Source: Impatiens glandulifera
Lineage: Eukaryota > Streptophyta > Magnoliopsida > Ericales > Balsaminaceae
Direction: 5' to 3'
DNA: 64,000 nucleotides
Assembly (NCBI RefSeq): GCF_907164915.1
Contig: NC_061866.1
Location: 28,227,905 to 28,291,904, forward strand
Shown piece by piece: positions 1 to 13,502 of this stretch. A program made the position numbers and the translations under genes. The number at the start of each line of letters is the position of its first letter. The stretch's first letter is position 1. The notes below the pieces were generated by a model. The model saw nothing but the letters and a program-made list of their open reading frames with translations, was not told the DNA's origin and ran no database searches.

Positions 1-3000
1 AGAAGTTCAATTTTTGTGTTACACAATTTATTCAAAGTGATATTATTCTTTCCCTTTTGTAATAAAATAAATTATTAATAGAGACAATAAGAAATAAAAA
101 AATTATAAATTAATTATTATTTATTATAAATGAGTTAAATAATTAAAATAAAAATAAATAATAAAATCTAAATATCCGTGGTGAGTTTTATACTTTACCA
201 TTCAGAGTTATTTACACTCCATTTTGAATATATAATTTAAAATGAAGTTAAATTGTAATAAAATATCAACATCCATCTCAAAACCATATATCTTCAAATT
301 TTGTGTAAACAATAAATGCTTGCATAAGTGTGAAACACTAGGAGAGAATAAAGAAATTTAAGTGCAAATAAAGATGACACTAAACATTAGAAATTAGAAA
401 TAAAAACATATAAAAAGAATTTGTCTAAAATAAAATTGATGATAATTATTTGTTCGATAGATATTATTAATGAAATGAATACATGTCAGTGGGTCTGAAA
501 TGAAAAGGACGGGTTGTAGAAACTCTTTAGATTGTTGTAGATTGTTGATGAAGTTGATTCTGAATTTATTGGCAAGGTCTTCGGAGATATAGTGTGACAT
601 GTGCGGATTGATAAAACTTCAAAATGGCTTATGACGACACATGATACAATGAGTATTAGCTGACTCCCTATTGAATACATATATTAAAAATCCTCAAATC
701 CTTAAATAGTTAAACAATATTTTGATTTATATAACATTTTAACATTGATTTAAAAGTGTTCATTTCACAATCTATGTTTATCCTTTGACGTAGCCTTGAA
801 TTTATATTACAATGATTTATCAAAAATAATACAACAATTCTCAAACAACTCAGTCGTAATCAAACTATTGAAAATTTGTTACACCGTAACATGTTTTTAT
901 CGTTTTGTTAAGGCTCGAGCTATTTAGAGATTTTGTTATACAATTTCTTAAAATGACGTATCATGTAAGTACAAAACCAAGACTAAATCAAAGGATAAAA
1001 ATAAAATTAATCACAAATACAAATTAAATAATGTTTAAAAACGCACTAGAGTGGTAATTATAAACTCCCAACATAAGAATAAGAGAAACTTTTTTATACA
1101 TAAAAATCAGTTATCTCAAATTATATTGGAATTATAATATAAAGAGCTAAAATAAAATATTTGTAGATCTCTATCAACTTGAATAAATTTTGAATCACCG
1201 TTTAAACGATAATTGAATATGTGGAAAATCTTTAAATAAAACATAATTGAAACAATTTTAAAAAAAATAGTAAGTAATACAAATGGATCAAAATATTCGT
1301 AGCTTGGATTTCTCAATAATGAGATCCGACATAGTAGATCATCTTGCAGTACTTCCCCATCACATAATATCGTAAATATAATTCTACTCAAATATGTTGA
1401 GACTAGATAGATAAGACACTTGGTTGAGATTGTAAAAAACAAAATGAGTTAGAAAACATAATAATGAATAACGCCATGTAAAAGGATGAATACAAATAAG
1501 AGACTGAGAATAATGTTGAATTAGAGTATTTTAAAAACAATAAAGAAAGAGGGTTTCTTGTATAGAGATACTGAACAGCGACGCAACAACATGAAAACCT
1601 AATTAATAAAAGTGTTTTTAGGTATAGTTAGAAGATTTTTAGCCCAAATATATATAATGGGCTTAAAATTACATAATATATTAGAATATTGGTCGAATAT
1701 TTATCTATGTCGGAAAATTTGAGCATCGTCCAAAATATTATTCAATTTGGAGCCCAAACTACAATTTGTGTGATAGAATTGTATCTTATTGGGCCGTATT
1801 AGAAGAAAATTGTTAGAGGTTGCTATTTAAAATTTTTATTTTTAGACTAAATATTGAAAATGAGATGAATCAATTATAACTCTACTAGGTAAGAAATGGA
1901 ACTTCAGGGATATGAATTTTTTTTTTCCAATTTTAAACTGCAAAATCGAGTTTTCTAGTAAAACATGTTTTATTGGATTCAGTACTAGAATCCATTAGGG
2001 ATATAATTACTAAATCATTATAAATACTTCCTAGAATAATAGTATCTTTTGAGGGAGTAAATTGAAAATTATAAAGGATTATTAATTATGGGGAGTAAGT
2101 AATGAAAAATGGAATTATACATGGATTCGTCCTATTGCAGAATGGGCCAATACTACTTTCCATATTCCATATCCCATTCCTCCTTGTTATATATAGTTCA
2201 AGATTTAAATGATAAGGATTAGAGAAGAGTGAAAAAAGAGTTTATGCCAAATTATTTTTTTGTATTCCATATTATAATGACGATTCAAAAACATTTCACA
2301 CTTATGCCATAAGTCTTATACATAACAAATTTATAATCAAAAATATATTTCTTTTATTCTAACTTTTTTAAGTTATGGAAGACTTTTTAGGAAATAAATA
2401 TATTGTGTTTTATATAATCAAACTTTATAAATGTCTCAAACTCTTGACGGCAAATAAGAAGTTGAGGGTGGAATAGAAATGGTCATTAATTTAGCAGGTG
2501 ACTTAAGAATAAAACCCGAATTATAATTGATTTATTATTTTTTTTTTATAAATATTCAAACTTGGAACATTTATTACGAGTGTAACAAAGGTTACGTTAA
2601 GTCGTCATTTTATTTGAGAAACATGTAACATCTCTTGAAGAGGTTGTTAAACACTTTAATAGGCTGTTTTTGTTTTTATTATTTTCCGTTTTCTGTTTTA
2701 TTTAAATATTATTTTGCTTTAAAAATAATTTGTACGACCTAATAGTAATGTTCTCACACAAATCTATAACATTTTGCAAGTTCTCATACAAAAAAGTGTT
2801 CTTTAATTGTTCAATTTAATATTCTTCTTCTCTTGGCAAGCTTCTACAAGTTTGTAAATATCTTTTGATAAATAATAGTTAAACTTTAAATATTTTGGTT
2901 TAAAGGTCTAATCACCAAATTTTGTAAATTCTATGATATTTTAGTTTGAATATATATTTTTTTTATTTTTGTATATTTTACTGCCTTAAAAAGTTTTAAA

Positions 3001-3400
3001 AGTAAAAAACAAAATTATAAATCATCAAAAAATATTATTTATAACATAAAGAAAAAAATATTATGGACAAAGATCTGTTTGGATTTTATTTTATTTTCAA
3101 ATTTTTTTTATATGTAGATTTTCGAGCATTACTTTACACTTACACATATTTGCATTTTTTTAATTTTAGACCTAGAACCCATGACAATAACATAAATGTG
3201 TGCTTTTAAAAACTGTATATACCAAAATTAGACACATTTAGGCTTAGATTCTCCTTGAAAATTTTAAAATTGAATATATAAATATATAAGATGTAAAATA
3301 AAAAAAATTAAATTAGAAGACATTAAAATCTTTTAAAGTAGAGACTTTAATGTGACTGGCATTTGAGACACGACTATCGAGTTATAATATTACTTTTTCA
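1..3400. repeat. 3.4-kb tandem repeat, unit 1
   Basis: First unit of a head-to-tail array. The phrase agaagttc(a/g)atttttgtg that opens the window recurs at 3401, 6812, 10272, 13503 and 33163, and the sequence after each recurrence is nearly the same throughout. The unit is very AT-rich and non-coding; the short ORFs in it (for example 394-600 and 1116-1442, minus) are not kept open in the other units. The window opens exactly at a unit start, so the array may continue to the left. The telo-box of this unit has lost one C (near 1600) compared with units 2 and 3. Confidence 0.93.
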
Positions 3401-6400
3401 AGAAGTTCGATTTTTGTGTTACATAATTTATTGAATGTGATATTATTCTTTTCCTTTTGCAATAAAATAATATATTAATAGAGACAATAAGAAATTAAAA
3501 AATTATAAATTAATTATTATTTATTATAAATGAGTTAAATAATTAAAATTAAAATAAATAATAAAATCTAAATATCCATGGTGAGTTTTATACTTTACCA
3601 TTGAGAGTTATCTACACTCCATTTTGAATATATAATTTAAAATGAAGTTAAATTGTAATAAAATATCAACATCCATCTCAAAACCATATATCTTCAAATT
3701 TTGTATAAACAATAAAGGATTGCATAAGTGTGAAACATTAAAAGAGAACAAAGAAATTTAAGTGCAAATAAAGATGACACTAAACATTAGAAATTAGAAA
3801 TAAAAACATATAAAAAGAATTTGTCTAAAATAAAATTGATGATAATTATTTGTTCGATAGATATTATTAATGAAATGAATACATGTCAGTGGGTCTGAAA
3901 TGAAAAGGACGGGTTGTAGAAACTCTTTAGATTGTTGTAGATTGTTTATGAAGTTGATTCTCAATTTATTGGCAAGGTCTTCGGAGATATAGTGTGACAT
4001 TTGCGAATTGATAAAACTTCAAATTGGCTTATAACGACACATGATACAATGAGTATTAGCGGACTCCCTATTGAATACATATATTAGAAATCCTCAAATC
4101 ATTAAATAGTTAAACAATATTTTGATTCATCTAACATTTTAACATTGATTTAAAATTGTTCATATCACAATCTATGTTTATCCTTTGACGTAGCCTTGAT
4201 TTTATATTACAATGATTTATAAAAAATAATACAATAATTTCAAACAACTCAGTCGTAATCAAACTATTGAAAACTTGTTACACTGTAACATGTTTTTATC
4301 GTTTTGTTAAGGCTCGAGCTATTTAGAGATTTTTTTATAAAATTTCTTGACCTATCATGTAAGTACAAAACCAAGACTAAATCAAAGGATAAAAATAAAA
4401 TTAATCACAAACACAAATTAAATAATATTTAAAAACGAATTAGAGTGGGAATTATAAACTCCCAACATAAAAATAAGAGAAGCTTTTTTATACATAAAAA
4501 GAATCCTCAGTTATCTCAAATTATATTGGAATTATAATATAAAGAGCTAAAATAAAATATTTATGGATCTCTATCATCTTGAACAAATTTTGAATCATCG
4601 TTTAAAAGATGATTGAATATGTGGAAAATCTTTAAAGAAAACATAATTGAAACAATTTTAAGAAAAATAGTAAGTAATATAAATGGATCAAAATATTCGT
4701 AGCTTGGATTTCTCAATAAATAGATCCGACATAGTAGATCATCTGGAGAAAAATCAGTACTTCCCCATCACATAATATCGTAAATATAATTCTACTCGAA
4801 TATGTCGAGACTAGATAGATAAGACCCTTAGTTCAGATGGTAAAAAACAAAATGAGCTATAAAATATAACAATGGATAACGCCATGTAAAATGATGAATA
4901 CAAATAAGAGACTGAGAATAATGTTGAATCAGAGTTTTATAAAAACAATAAAGAAAGAGGGTTTCTTATATAGAGATATAGATTACTGAACAGCGGCGCA
5001 GCAACATGAAACCCTAATTAATAAAAGTGTTTTAGGTATAGTTACCCCAAATTGATATAATGGGCTTAAAATTATATAATACATTAGAATATGGGTCGAA
5101 TATTTATCTATGTCCGAAAATTTGAGCATCGTCCAAAATATTGTTCAATTTGGAGCCCAAACTACAATTTGGGTGATAGAATTGTATCTTATTGGGCCTT
5201 ATTAGAAAAAAATTATTAGAGGTTACTATTTAAAATTTTTAATTTTAGACTAAATATTGAAAATGAGATGAATCAATTATAACTCTACTAGGTATGAAAT
5301 GGAACTTCGGGGATATGTATTTTTTTTCCAATTTTAAACTGCAAAATCAAGTTTTATGGTAAAACATGTTTTATTGGATTCAGTACTAGAATCCATTTAG
5401 GATATAATTACTAAATTATTATAATACTTTATTTTGGTTCTAATATTTAAGATTATATTCCTAGAATAATAGTATCTTTTGAGGTATTAAATTGAAAATT
5501 ATAAAGGATTATTAATTATGGGGAGTAAGTAATGAAAAATGGAAATATGCATGAATTCGTCCTATTGCAAAATGCGCCAATATTACTTCACATATCCCAT
5601 TCCTCCTTGTTATATATAGTTCAAGACTTAAATGATAAGGATTAGAGAAGACTTAATGAAGAGTTTATGCCAAATTATTTTTTGTATTCCATATTATAAT
5701 GATGATTCAAAAACATTTCACACTTATGTCATAAGTCTTATACATAACAAATTTATATGTCTTTGATTCTAACTTTTTTATGTTATGGAAGACTTTTTAG
5801 GAAATAAATATAGTGACTTTTATATAATCAAACTTTATAAATGTCTCAAACTCTTGACGACAAATAAGAAGTTGAAGGTGGAATAAAAATGGTCATTAAT
5901 TTAGCAGGTGACTTTAAGAATAAACGCGAATTATAATTGATTTAATATTTTTTTTTTATAAATATTCAAACTTAGAACATTTATTACGAGTGTAACAAAG
6001 GTTATGTTAAGTCGTCATTTTACTTGAGAAACATGTAACATCTCTTGAAGAGGTTGTTAAACACTTTAATAGGCTGTTTTTGTTTTTATTATTTTCCTTT
6101 TTCTGTTTTATTTAAATATTATTTTGCTTTAAAAATAATTTGTACGACCTAATAGTAATGTTCTCACACAAATCTATAACATTTTGCAAGTTCTCATACA
6201 AAAAAGTGTTCTTTAATTGTTCAATTTAATATTCTTCTTCTCTTGGCAAGCTTCTACAAGTTTGTAAATATCTATTGATAAATAATAGTTAAACTTTCAA
6301 TATTTTGGTTTAAAGGTCTAATCACCAAATTTTGTAAATTCTATGATATTTTAGTTTGAATATATATTTTTTTATTTTTTTATATTTTACTGCCTTAAAA

Positions 6401-6811
6401 AGTTTTAAAAGTAAAAAACAAAATTATAAATCATCAAAAAATATTATATATAACATAAAGAAAAAAATATTGCGGACAAAGATCTGTTTGGATTTTATTT
6501 TATTTTCAAAAATTTTTTATATGTAGCCTTTTCGAGCATTACTTTACACTTACACATATTTGCATTTTTTTTATTTTAGACCTAGAACCCATGACAATAA
6601 CATAAATGTGTGCTTTTAAAAACAGTATATACCAAAATTAGACACATTTAGGCTTAGATTCTCCTTGAATATTTTAAAATTGAATATATAAATAAATAAT
6701 ATGTAAAATAAAAAAATTTTAAATTAGAAGACATTAAAATCTATTAAAGTAGAGACTTTAATGTGACCGGCATTTGAGACACAACTATCGAGTTATAATA
6801 TTACTTTTTCA
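3401..6811. repeat. 3.4-kb tandem repeat, unit 2
   Basis: Second unit, 3411 bp, differing from unit 1 by scattered substitutions and small indels. It holds an intact telo-box AAACCCTAA at 5009-5017, followed by paired RGCCCA/TGGGCY motifs and, on the minus strand, a TATA-like sequence about 35 bp further along. No coding sequence is supported. Confidence 0.93.
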
Positions 6812-9800
6812 AGAAGTTCAAATTTTGTGTTACACAATTTATTGAATGTGATGTTATTCTTTTCCTTTTGCAATAAAATAAAATATTAATAGAGACAATA
6901 AGAAATTAAAAAATTATAAATTAATTATTATTTATTATAAATGAGTTAAATAATTAAAATAAAAATAAATAATAAAATCTAAATATCCATGGTGAGTTTT
7001 ATACTTTACCATTGAGAGTTATCTACACTCTATTTTGAATATATAATTTAAAATGAAGTTAAATTATAATAAAATATCAACATCCATCTCAAAACCATAT
7101 ATCTTTAAATTTTGTATAAACAATAAATGATTGCATAAGTGTGAAACATTAAGAGAGAACAAAGAAATTTAAGTGCAAATAAAGATGACACTAAACATTA
7201 GAAATTAGAAATAAAACATATAAAAAGAATTTGTCTAAAATAAAATTGATGATAATTATTTGTTCGATAGATATTATTAATGTAATGAATACATGTCAGT
7301 GGGTCTGAAATGAAAAGGACGGGTTAAAGAAACTCCTTAGATTGTTGTAGATTGTTGATGAAGTTGATTATGAATTTATTGGCAAGGTCTTGGGAGGTAT
7401 TGGGAGGTATAGTGTGACATGTGCGGATTGATAAAACTTCAAAATGGCTTATGACGACACATGGTACAATGAGTATTAGCTGACTCCCTATTGAATACAT
7501 ATATTAAAAATCCTCAAATCCTTAAATAGTTAAACAATATTTTGATTCATCTAACATTTTAACATTGATTTAAAAGTGTTCATAGAACAATCTATGTTTA
7601 TCCTTTGACGTAGCCTTGATTTTATATTACAATGATTTATCAAAAATAATACAACAATTCTCAAACAACTCAGTCGTAATCAAACTATTGAAAACTTGTT
7701 ACACCGTAACATGTTTTTATTGTTTTGTTAAGACTCGAGTTATTTAGAGATTTTTTTATACAATTTCTTGACGTATCATGTAAGTACAAAACCAAGACTA
7801 AATCAAAGGATAGAAATAAAATTAATCACAAACACAAATTAAAAAATGTTTAAAAATGCACTAGAGTGGTAATTATAAACTCCCAACATAAGAATAAGAG
7901 AAACTTTTTTATTCATAAAAAGAATCATCAATTATCTCAAATTATATTGGAATTATAATATAAAGAGCTAAAATAAAATATTTATGGATCTAAATCATCT
8001 TTAACAAATTTTGAATCACCGTTTAAACGATGATTGAATATGTGGAAAATCTTTAAAGAAAACATAATTGAAACAATTTTAAGAAAAATAGTAAGTAATA
8101 TAAATGGATCAAAATATTCGTAGCTTGGATTTCTCAATAATGAGATCCGACATAGTAGATCATCTGGAGAAAAATCAGTACTTCCCCATCACATAATATC
8201 GTAAATATAATTCTACTAGAATTTGTCGAGACTAGATAGATAAGACACTTAGTTCAGATTGTAAAAAACAAAATGAGCTATAAAACATAACAATGGATAA
8301 CGCCATGTAAAAGGATGAATACAAATAAGAGACTGAGAATAATGTTGAATGAGAGTATTATAAAAACAATAAAGAAAGAGGGTTACTTATATAGAGATAT
8401 AGATTACCGAACAGCGGCGCAGCAACATGAAACCCTAATTAATAAAAGTGTTTTAAGGTATAGTTATAAGATTTTTAGCCCAAATTGATATAATGGGCTT
8501 AAAATTACATAATATATTAGAATATGGGTCGAATATTTATCTATGTCCGAAAATTTGAGCATCGTCCAAAATATTGTTCAATTTGGAGCCCAAACTACAA
8601 TTTGGGTGATAGAATTGTATCTTATTGGGCCGTATTAGAAAAAAATTATTAGAGGTTCCCATTTAAAATTTTTATTTTTAGACTAAATATTGAAAATGAG
8701 ATGAATGAATTATAACTCTACTAGGTAAGAAATGGAACTTCGGGGATATGTATTTTTTTTTCTATTTAAAACTGCAAAATCAAGCTTTATGGTAAAACAT
8801 GTTTTATTGGATTCAATACTAGAATCCATTTAGGATATAATTACTAAATTATTATAATACATTCTTTTGGTTTATTCTTTTGGTTTAAAGATTATATTCC
8901 TATAATAATAGGATCATTTGAGGTAATAAATTGAAAATTATAAAGGATTATTAATTATAGGGAGTAAGTAATGAAAAATGGAATTATGCATGGATTTGTC
9001 CTATTGCAGAATGAGCCAATACTACTTCCCATATCCCATTCCTCCTTGTTATATATAGTTCAAGACTTAAATGATAAGGATTAGAGAAGAGGGAATGAAG
9101 AGTTTATGCCAAATTATTTTTTTTATTCCATATTATAATGATGATTTAAAAACATTTCACACTTATGTCATAAGTCTTACACATAACAAATTTATAATCA
9201 AAATTATATTTCTTTGATTCTAACTTTTTAAGTTATGGAAGACTTTTTATGAAATTAATATATTGTCTTTTATATAATCAAACTTTATAAATGTCTCAAA
9301 CTCTTGACCACAAATAAGAAGTTGAAGGTGGAATAGAAATGGTCATTAATTTAGCAGGTGACTTTAAGAATAAACGCGAATTATAATTGATTTAATATTT
9401 TTTTTATAAATATTCAAACTTAGAACATTTATTACGAGTGTAACAAAGGTTATGTTAAGTCGTCATTTTACTTGAGAAACATGTAACATCTCGTGAAGAG
9501 TTTGTTAATCACTTTAATAGGCTGTTTTTGTTTTTGTTATTTTCCGTTTTCTGTTTTATTTAAATATTATTTTGCTTTAAAAATAATTTGTACGACCTAA
9601 TAGTAATGTTCTCACACAAATCTCTAACATTTTGCAAGTTCTCAAAAGAAAAAAAGTGTTCTTTAATTGTTCAATTTAATATTCTTCTTCTCTTGGCAAG
9701 CTTCTACAAGTTTGTAAATGTCTTTTAATAAATAATAGTTAAACTTTCAATATTTTGGTTTCAAGGTCTAATCACAAATTTTGTAAATTCTATGATATTT

Positions 9801-10271
9801 TTGTTTGAATATATTTTTTTTTTATTTTTGTATATTTTACTGCCTTAAAAAGTTTTAAAAGTAAAAAACAAAATTAGAAATCATCAAAAAATATTAATTA
9901 TAACATAAAGAAAAAAATATCATGGACAAAGATCTGTTTGTATTTTATTTTATTTTCAATTTTTTTTTATATGTAGCATTTTCGAGCATAACTTTACACT
10001 TACACATATTTGCATTTTTATTTTATTTTAGACCTAGAACCCATGACAATAACATAAATGTGTGCTTTTAAAAACAGTTTGATACCAAAATTGGACACAT
10101 TTAGGCTTAGATTCTCCTTGAATATTTTAAAATTGAATATATAAATAAATAAGATGTAAAATAAAAAAATTTTAAATTAGAAGACATTAAAATCTATTAA
10201 AGTAGAGACTTTAATGAGACCGGCATTTGAGACACGACTATTGACTATCGAGTTATAATATTACTTTTTCA
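6812..10271. repeat. 3.4-kb tandem repeat, unit 3
   Basis: Third unit, 3460 bp. It includes small local duplications, such as tgggaggtat repeated at about 7391-7410 and a repeated ttcttttggttt near 8871-8884. It keeps the telo-box, site II-like and TATA cluster described separately. No coding sequence is supported. Confidence 0.93.
8386..8631 (-). promoter_or_regulatory. Promoter-like cluster in the 3.4-kb repeat (site II motifs, telo-box, TATA)
   Basis: Read on the minus strand this stretch contains, in order, GGCCCA (8626-8631), TGGGCT (8587-8592), AAGCCCA (8494-8500), TGGGCT (8478-8483), the telo-box complement TTAGGGTTT (8430-8438) and a TATA box CTATATAAG (8386-8394). Site II motifs (TGGGCY) plus a telo-box near a TATA box are known from plant genes for ribosomal proteins, snoRNAs and other housekeeping functions. 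The same block is in every unit, with the telo-box intact in units 2 and 3 and mutated in 1 and 4. I infer that the repeat contains a captured minus-strand promoter. No transcript product is recognised downstream. Confidence 0.45.
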
Positions 10272-13200
10272 AGAAGTTCAATTTTTGTGTTACACAATTT
10301 ATTGAATGTGATATTATTCTTTTCCTTTTGTAATAAAATAAAATATTAATAGAGACAATAAGAAATAAAAAATTTATAAATTAATTATTATTTTTTATAA
10401 ATGAGTTAAATAATTAAAATAAAAATAAATAATAAAATCTAAATATCCATGGTGAGTTTTATACTTTACCATTGAGAGTTATTTACACTCCATTTTGAAT
10501 ATATAATTTAAAATGAAGTTAAATTGTAATAAAATATCAACATCCATCTCAAAACCATATATCTTCAAATTTTGTATAAACAATAAATGATTGCATAAGT
10601 GTGAAACATTAGGAGAGAACAAAGAAATTTAAGTGCAAATAAAGATGACACTAAACATTAGAAATTAGAAATAAAAACATATAAAAAGAATTTGTCTAAA
10701 ATAAAATAGATGATAATTATTTGTTCGATAGATATTATTAATGAAATGAATACATGTCATTGGGTCTGAAATGAAAAGGATGGGTTGTAGAACTCTATAG
10801 ATTGTTGTAGATTGTTTATGAAGTTGATTCTAAATTTTTGGCAAGGTCTTCGGAGATATAGTGTGACATTTGCGGATTGATAAAACTTCAAATTGGCTTA
10901 TGACGACACATGATACAATGAGTATTAGCGGACTCCCTATGGAATACATATATTAAAAATCCTCAAATCATTAAATAGTTAAACAATATTTTGATTCATC
11001 TAACATTTTAACATTGATTTAAAAGTTTTCATATCACAGTCTATGTTTATCCTTTGACGTAGCCTTGATTTTATATTACAATAATTTATCAAAAATAATA
11101 CAACAATTCTCAAACAACTCAGTCGTAATCAAACTATTGAAATCTTGTTACACTGTAACATGTTTTTATCGTTTTGTTAAGGCTCGAGCTATTTAGAGAT
11201 TTTTTTATACAATTTCTTGATCTATCATGTAAGTACAAAACCAAGACTAAATCAAAGGATAAAAATAAAATTAATCACAAACACAAATTAAATAATGTTT
11301 ACAAACGCACTAGAGTGGTAATTATATACTCCCAACATAAGAATAAGATAAACTTTTTTATACATAAAAATCAGTTATCTCAACTTATATTGGAATTATA
11401 ATATAAAGAGCTAAAATAAAATATTTATAGATCTCTATCATCTTGAATAAATTTTGAATCACCGTTTAAATGATAATTGAATATGTGGAAAATCTTTAAA
11501 TTAAACATAATTGAAACAATTTTAAGAAAAATAGTAAGTAATACAAATGGATCAAAATATTCGTAGCTTGGATTTCTCAATAATGAGATCCGACATAGTA
11601 GATCATCTGGAGAAATAGAAGTACTTCCCCATCACATAATATCGTAAATATAATTCTACTCGAATATGTCGAGACTAGATAGATAAGACACTTGGTCGAG
11701 ATTGTAAAAAACAAAATGACTTAGAAAACATAATAATGGATAACGCCATGTAAAAGGATGAATACAAATAAGAGACTGAGAATAATGTTGAATTAGAGTA
11801 TTTTAAAAACAATAAAGAAATAGGGTTTCTTATATAGAGATACTGAACAGCGGCGCAGCAACATGAAAACCTAATTAATAAAAGTGTTTTTAGGTATAGT
11901 TAGAAGATTTTTAGCCCAAATTGATATAATGGCTTAAAATTACATAATATATTAGAATATGGGTCGAATATTTATCTATGTTGGAAAATTTGAGCATCGT
12001 CCAAAATATTATTCAATTTGGAGCCCAAACTACAATTTGTGTGATAGAATTGTATCTTATTGGGCCGTATTAGAAGAAAATTGTTAGAGGTTGCTATTTA
12101 AAATTTTTATTTTAGACTAAATATTGAAAATGAGATGAATCAATTATAACTCTACTAGGTAAGAAATGGAACTTCAGGGATATGATTTTTTTTTTCCAAT
12201 TTTAAACTGCAAAATCGAGTTTTCCGGTAAAACATGTTTTATTGGATTCAGTACTAGAATCTATTAGGGATATTATTACTAAATAATTATAATACTTCCT
12301 TTGGGTTCTAAAAATTAAGATTATATTCCTAGAATAATAGTATCTTTTGAGGGAGTAAATTGAAAATTATAAAGGATTATTAATTATGAGGAGTAAGTAA
12401 TGAAAAATGGAATTATGCATGGATTCGTCCTATTGCAGAATGGGCCAATACTACTTCCCATATTCCATATTCCATATCCCATTCCTCCTTGTTATATATA
12501 GTTCAAGATTTAAATGATAAGGATTAGAGAAGAGTGAAAGAAGAGTTTATGCCAAATTATTTTTTTTATTCCATATTATAATGATGATTCAAAAACATTT
12601 TATACTTATGTCATAAGTCTTATACATAACAAATTTATAATCAAAATTATATTTCTTTTATTCTAACTTTTTTAAGTTATGGAAGACTTTTTAGGAAATA
12701 AATATATTGTCTTTTATATAATCAAACTTTATAAATGTCTCAAACTTTTGACGACAAATAAGAAGTTAAAGGTGGAATAGAAATGCTCATTAGTTTAGCA
12801 GGTGTCTTAAGAATAAAACCCGAATTATAATTGATTTAATATTTTTTTTATAAATATTCAAACTTAGAACATTTATTACGAGTGTAACAAAGGTTACGTT
12901 AAGTCGTCATTTTACTTGAGAAACATGTAACATCTCGTGAAGAGGTTGTTAAACACTTTAATAGGCTGTTTTTGTTTTTATTATTTTCCGTTTTCTGTTT
13001 TATTTAAATATTATTTTGCTTTAAAAATAATTTGTACGACCTAATAGTAATGTTCTCACACAAATCTATAACATTTTGCAAGTTCTCACACCAAAAAGTG
13101 TTCTTTAATTGTTCAATTTAATATTCTTCTTCTCTTGGCAAGCTTCTACAAGTTTGTAAATATCTTTTGATAAATAATAGTTAAACTTTCAATATTTTGG

Positions 13201-13502
13201 TTTAAAGGTCTAATCACCAAATTTTGTAAATTCTATGATATTTTAGTTTGAATATATTTTTTTTATTTTAGACCTAGAACCCATGACAATAACATAAATG
13301 TGTGCTTTTAAAAACAGTATATACCAAAATTAGACACATTTAAGCTTAGATTCTCCTTGAATATTTTAAAATTGAATATATAAATAAATAAGATGTAAAA
13401 TAAAAAAATTTAAATTAGAAGACATTAAAATCTATTAAAGTAGAGACTTTAATGTGACCGGCGTTTGAGACACGACTATCGAGTTATAATATTACTTTTT
13501 CA
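10272..13502. repeat. 3.4-kb tandem repeat, unit 4 (internal deletion)
   Basis: Fourth unit, 3231 bp. It is shorter because about 190 bp present in the others are missing at 13257-13270, where a T-rich run joins directly to attttagacctagaacc. The other units have two T-rich runs at the two ends of the missing stretch, so the deletion probably joined them. Otherwise it matches its neighbours. Confidence 0.92.

Noticed and set aside
394..600. 68-codon ORFs in units 1 and 2 (394-600 and 3794-4000)
   Set aside because: AT-rich composition, not open in the other units; only the repeat itself explains the similarity.
5009..5017. AAACCCTAA as interstitial telomere repeat
   Set aside because: Single copies only; better read as a telo-box promoter motif.
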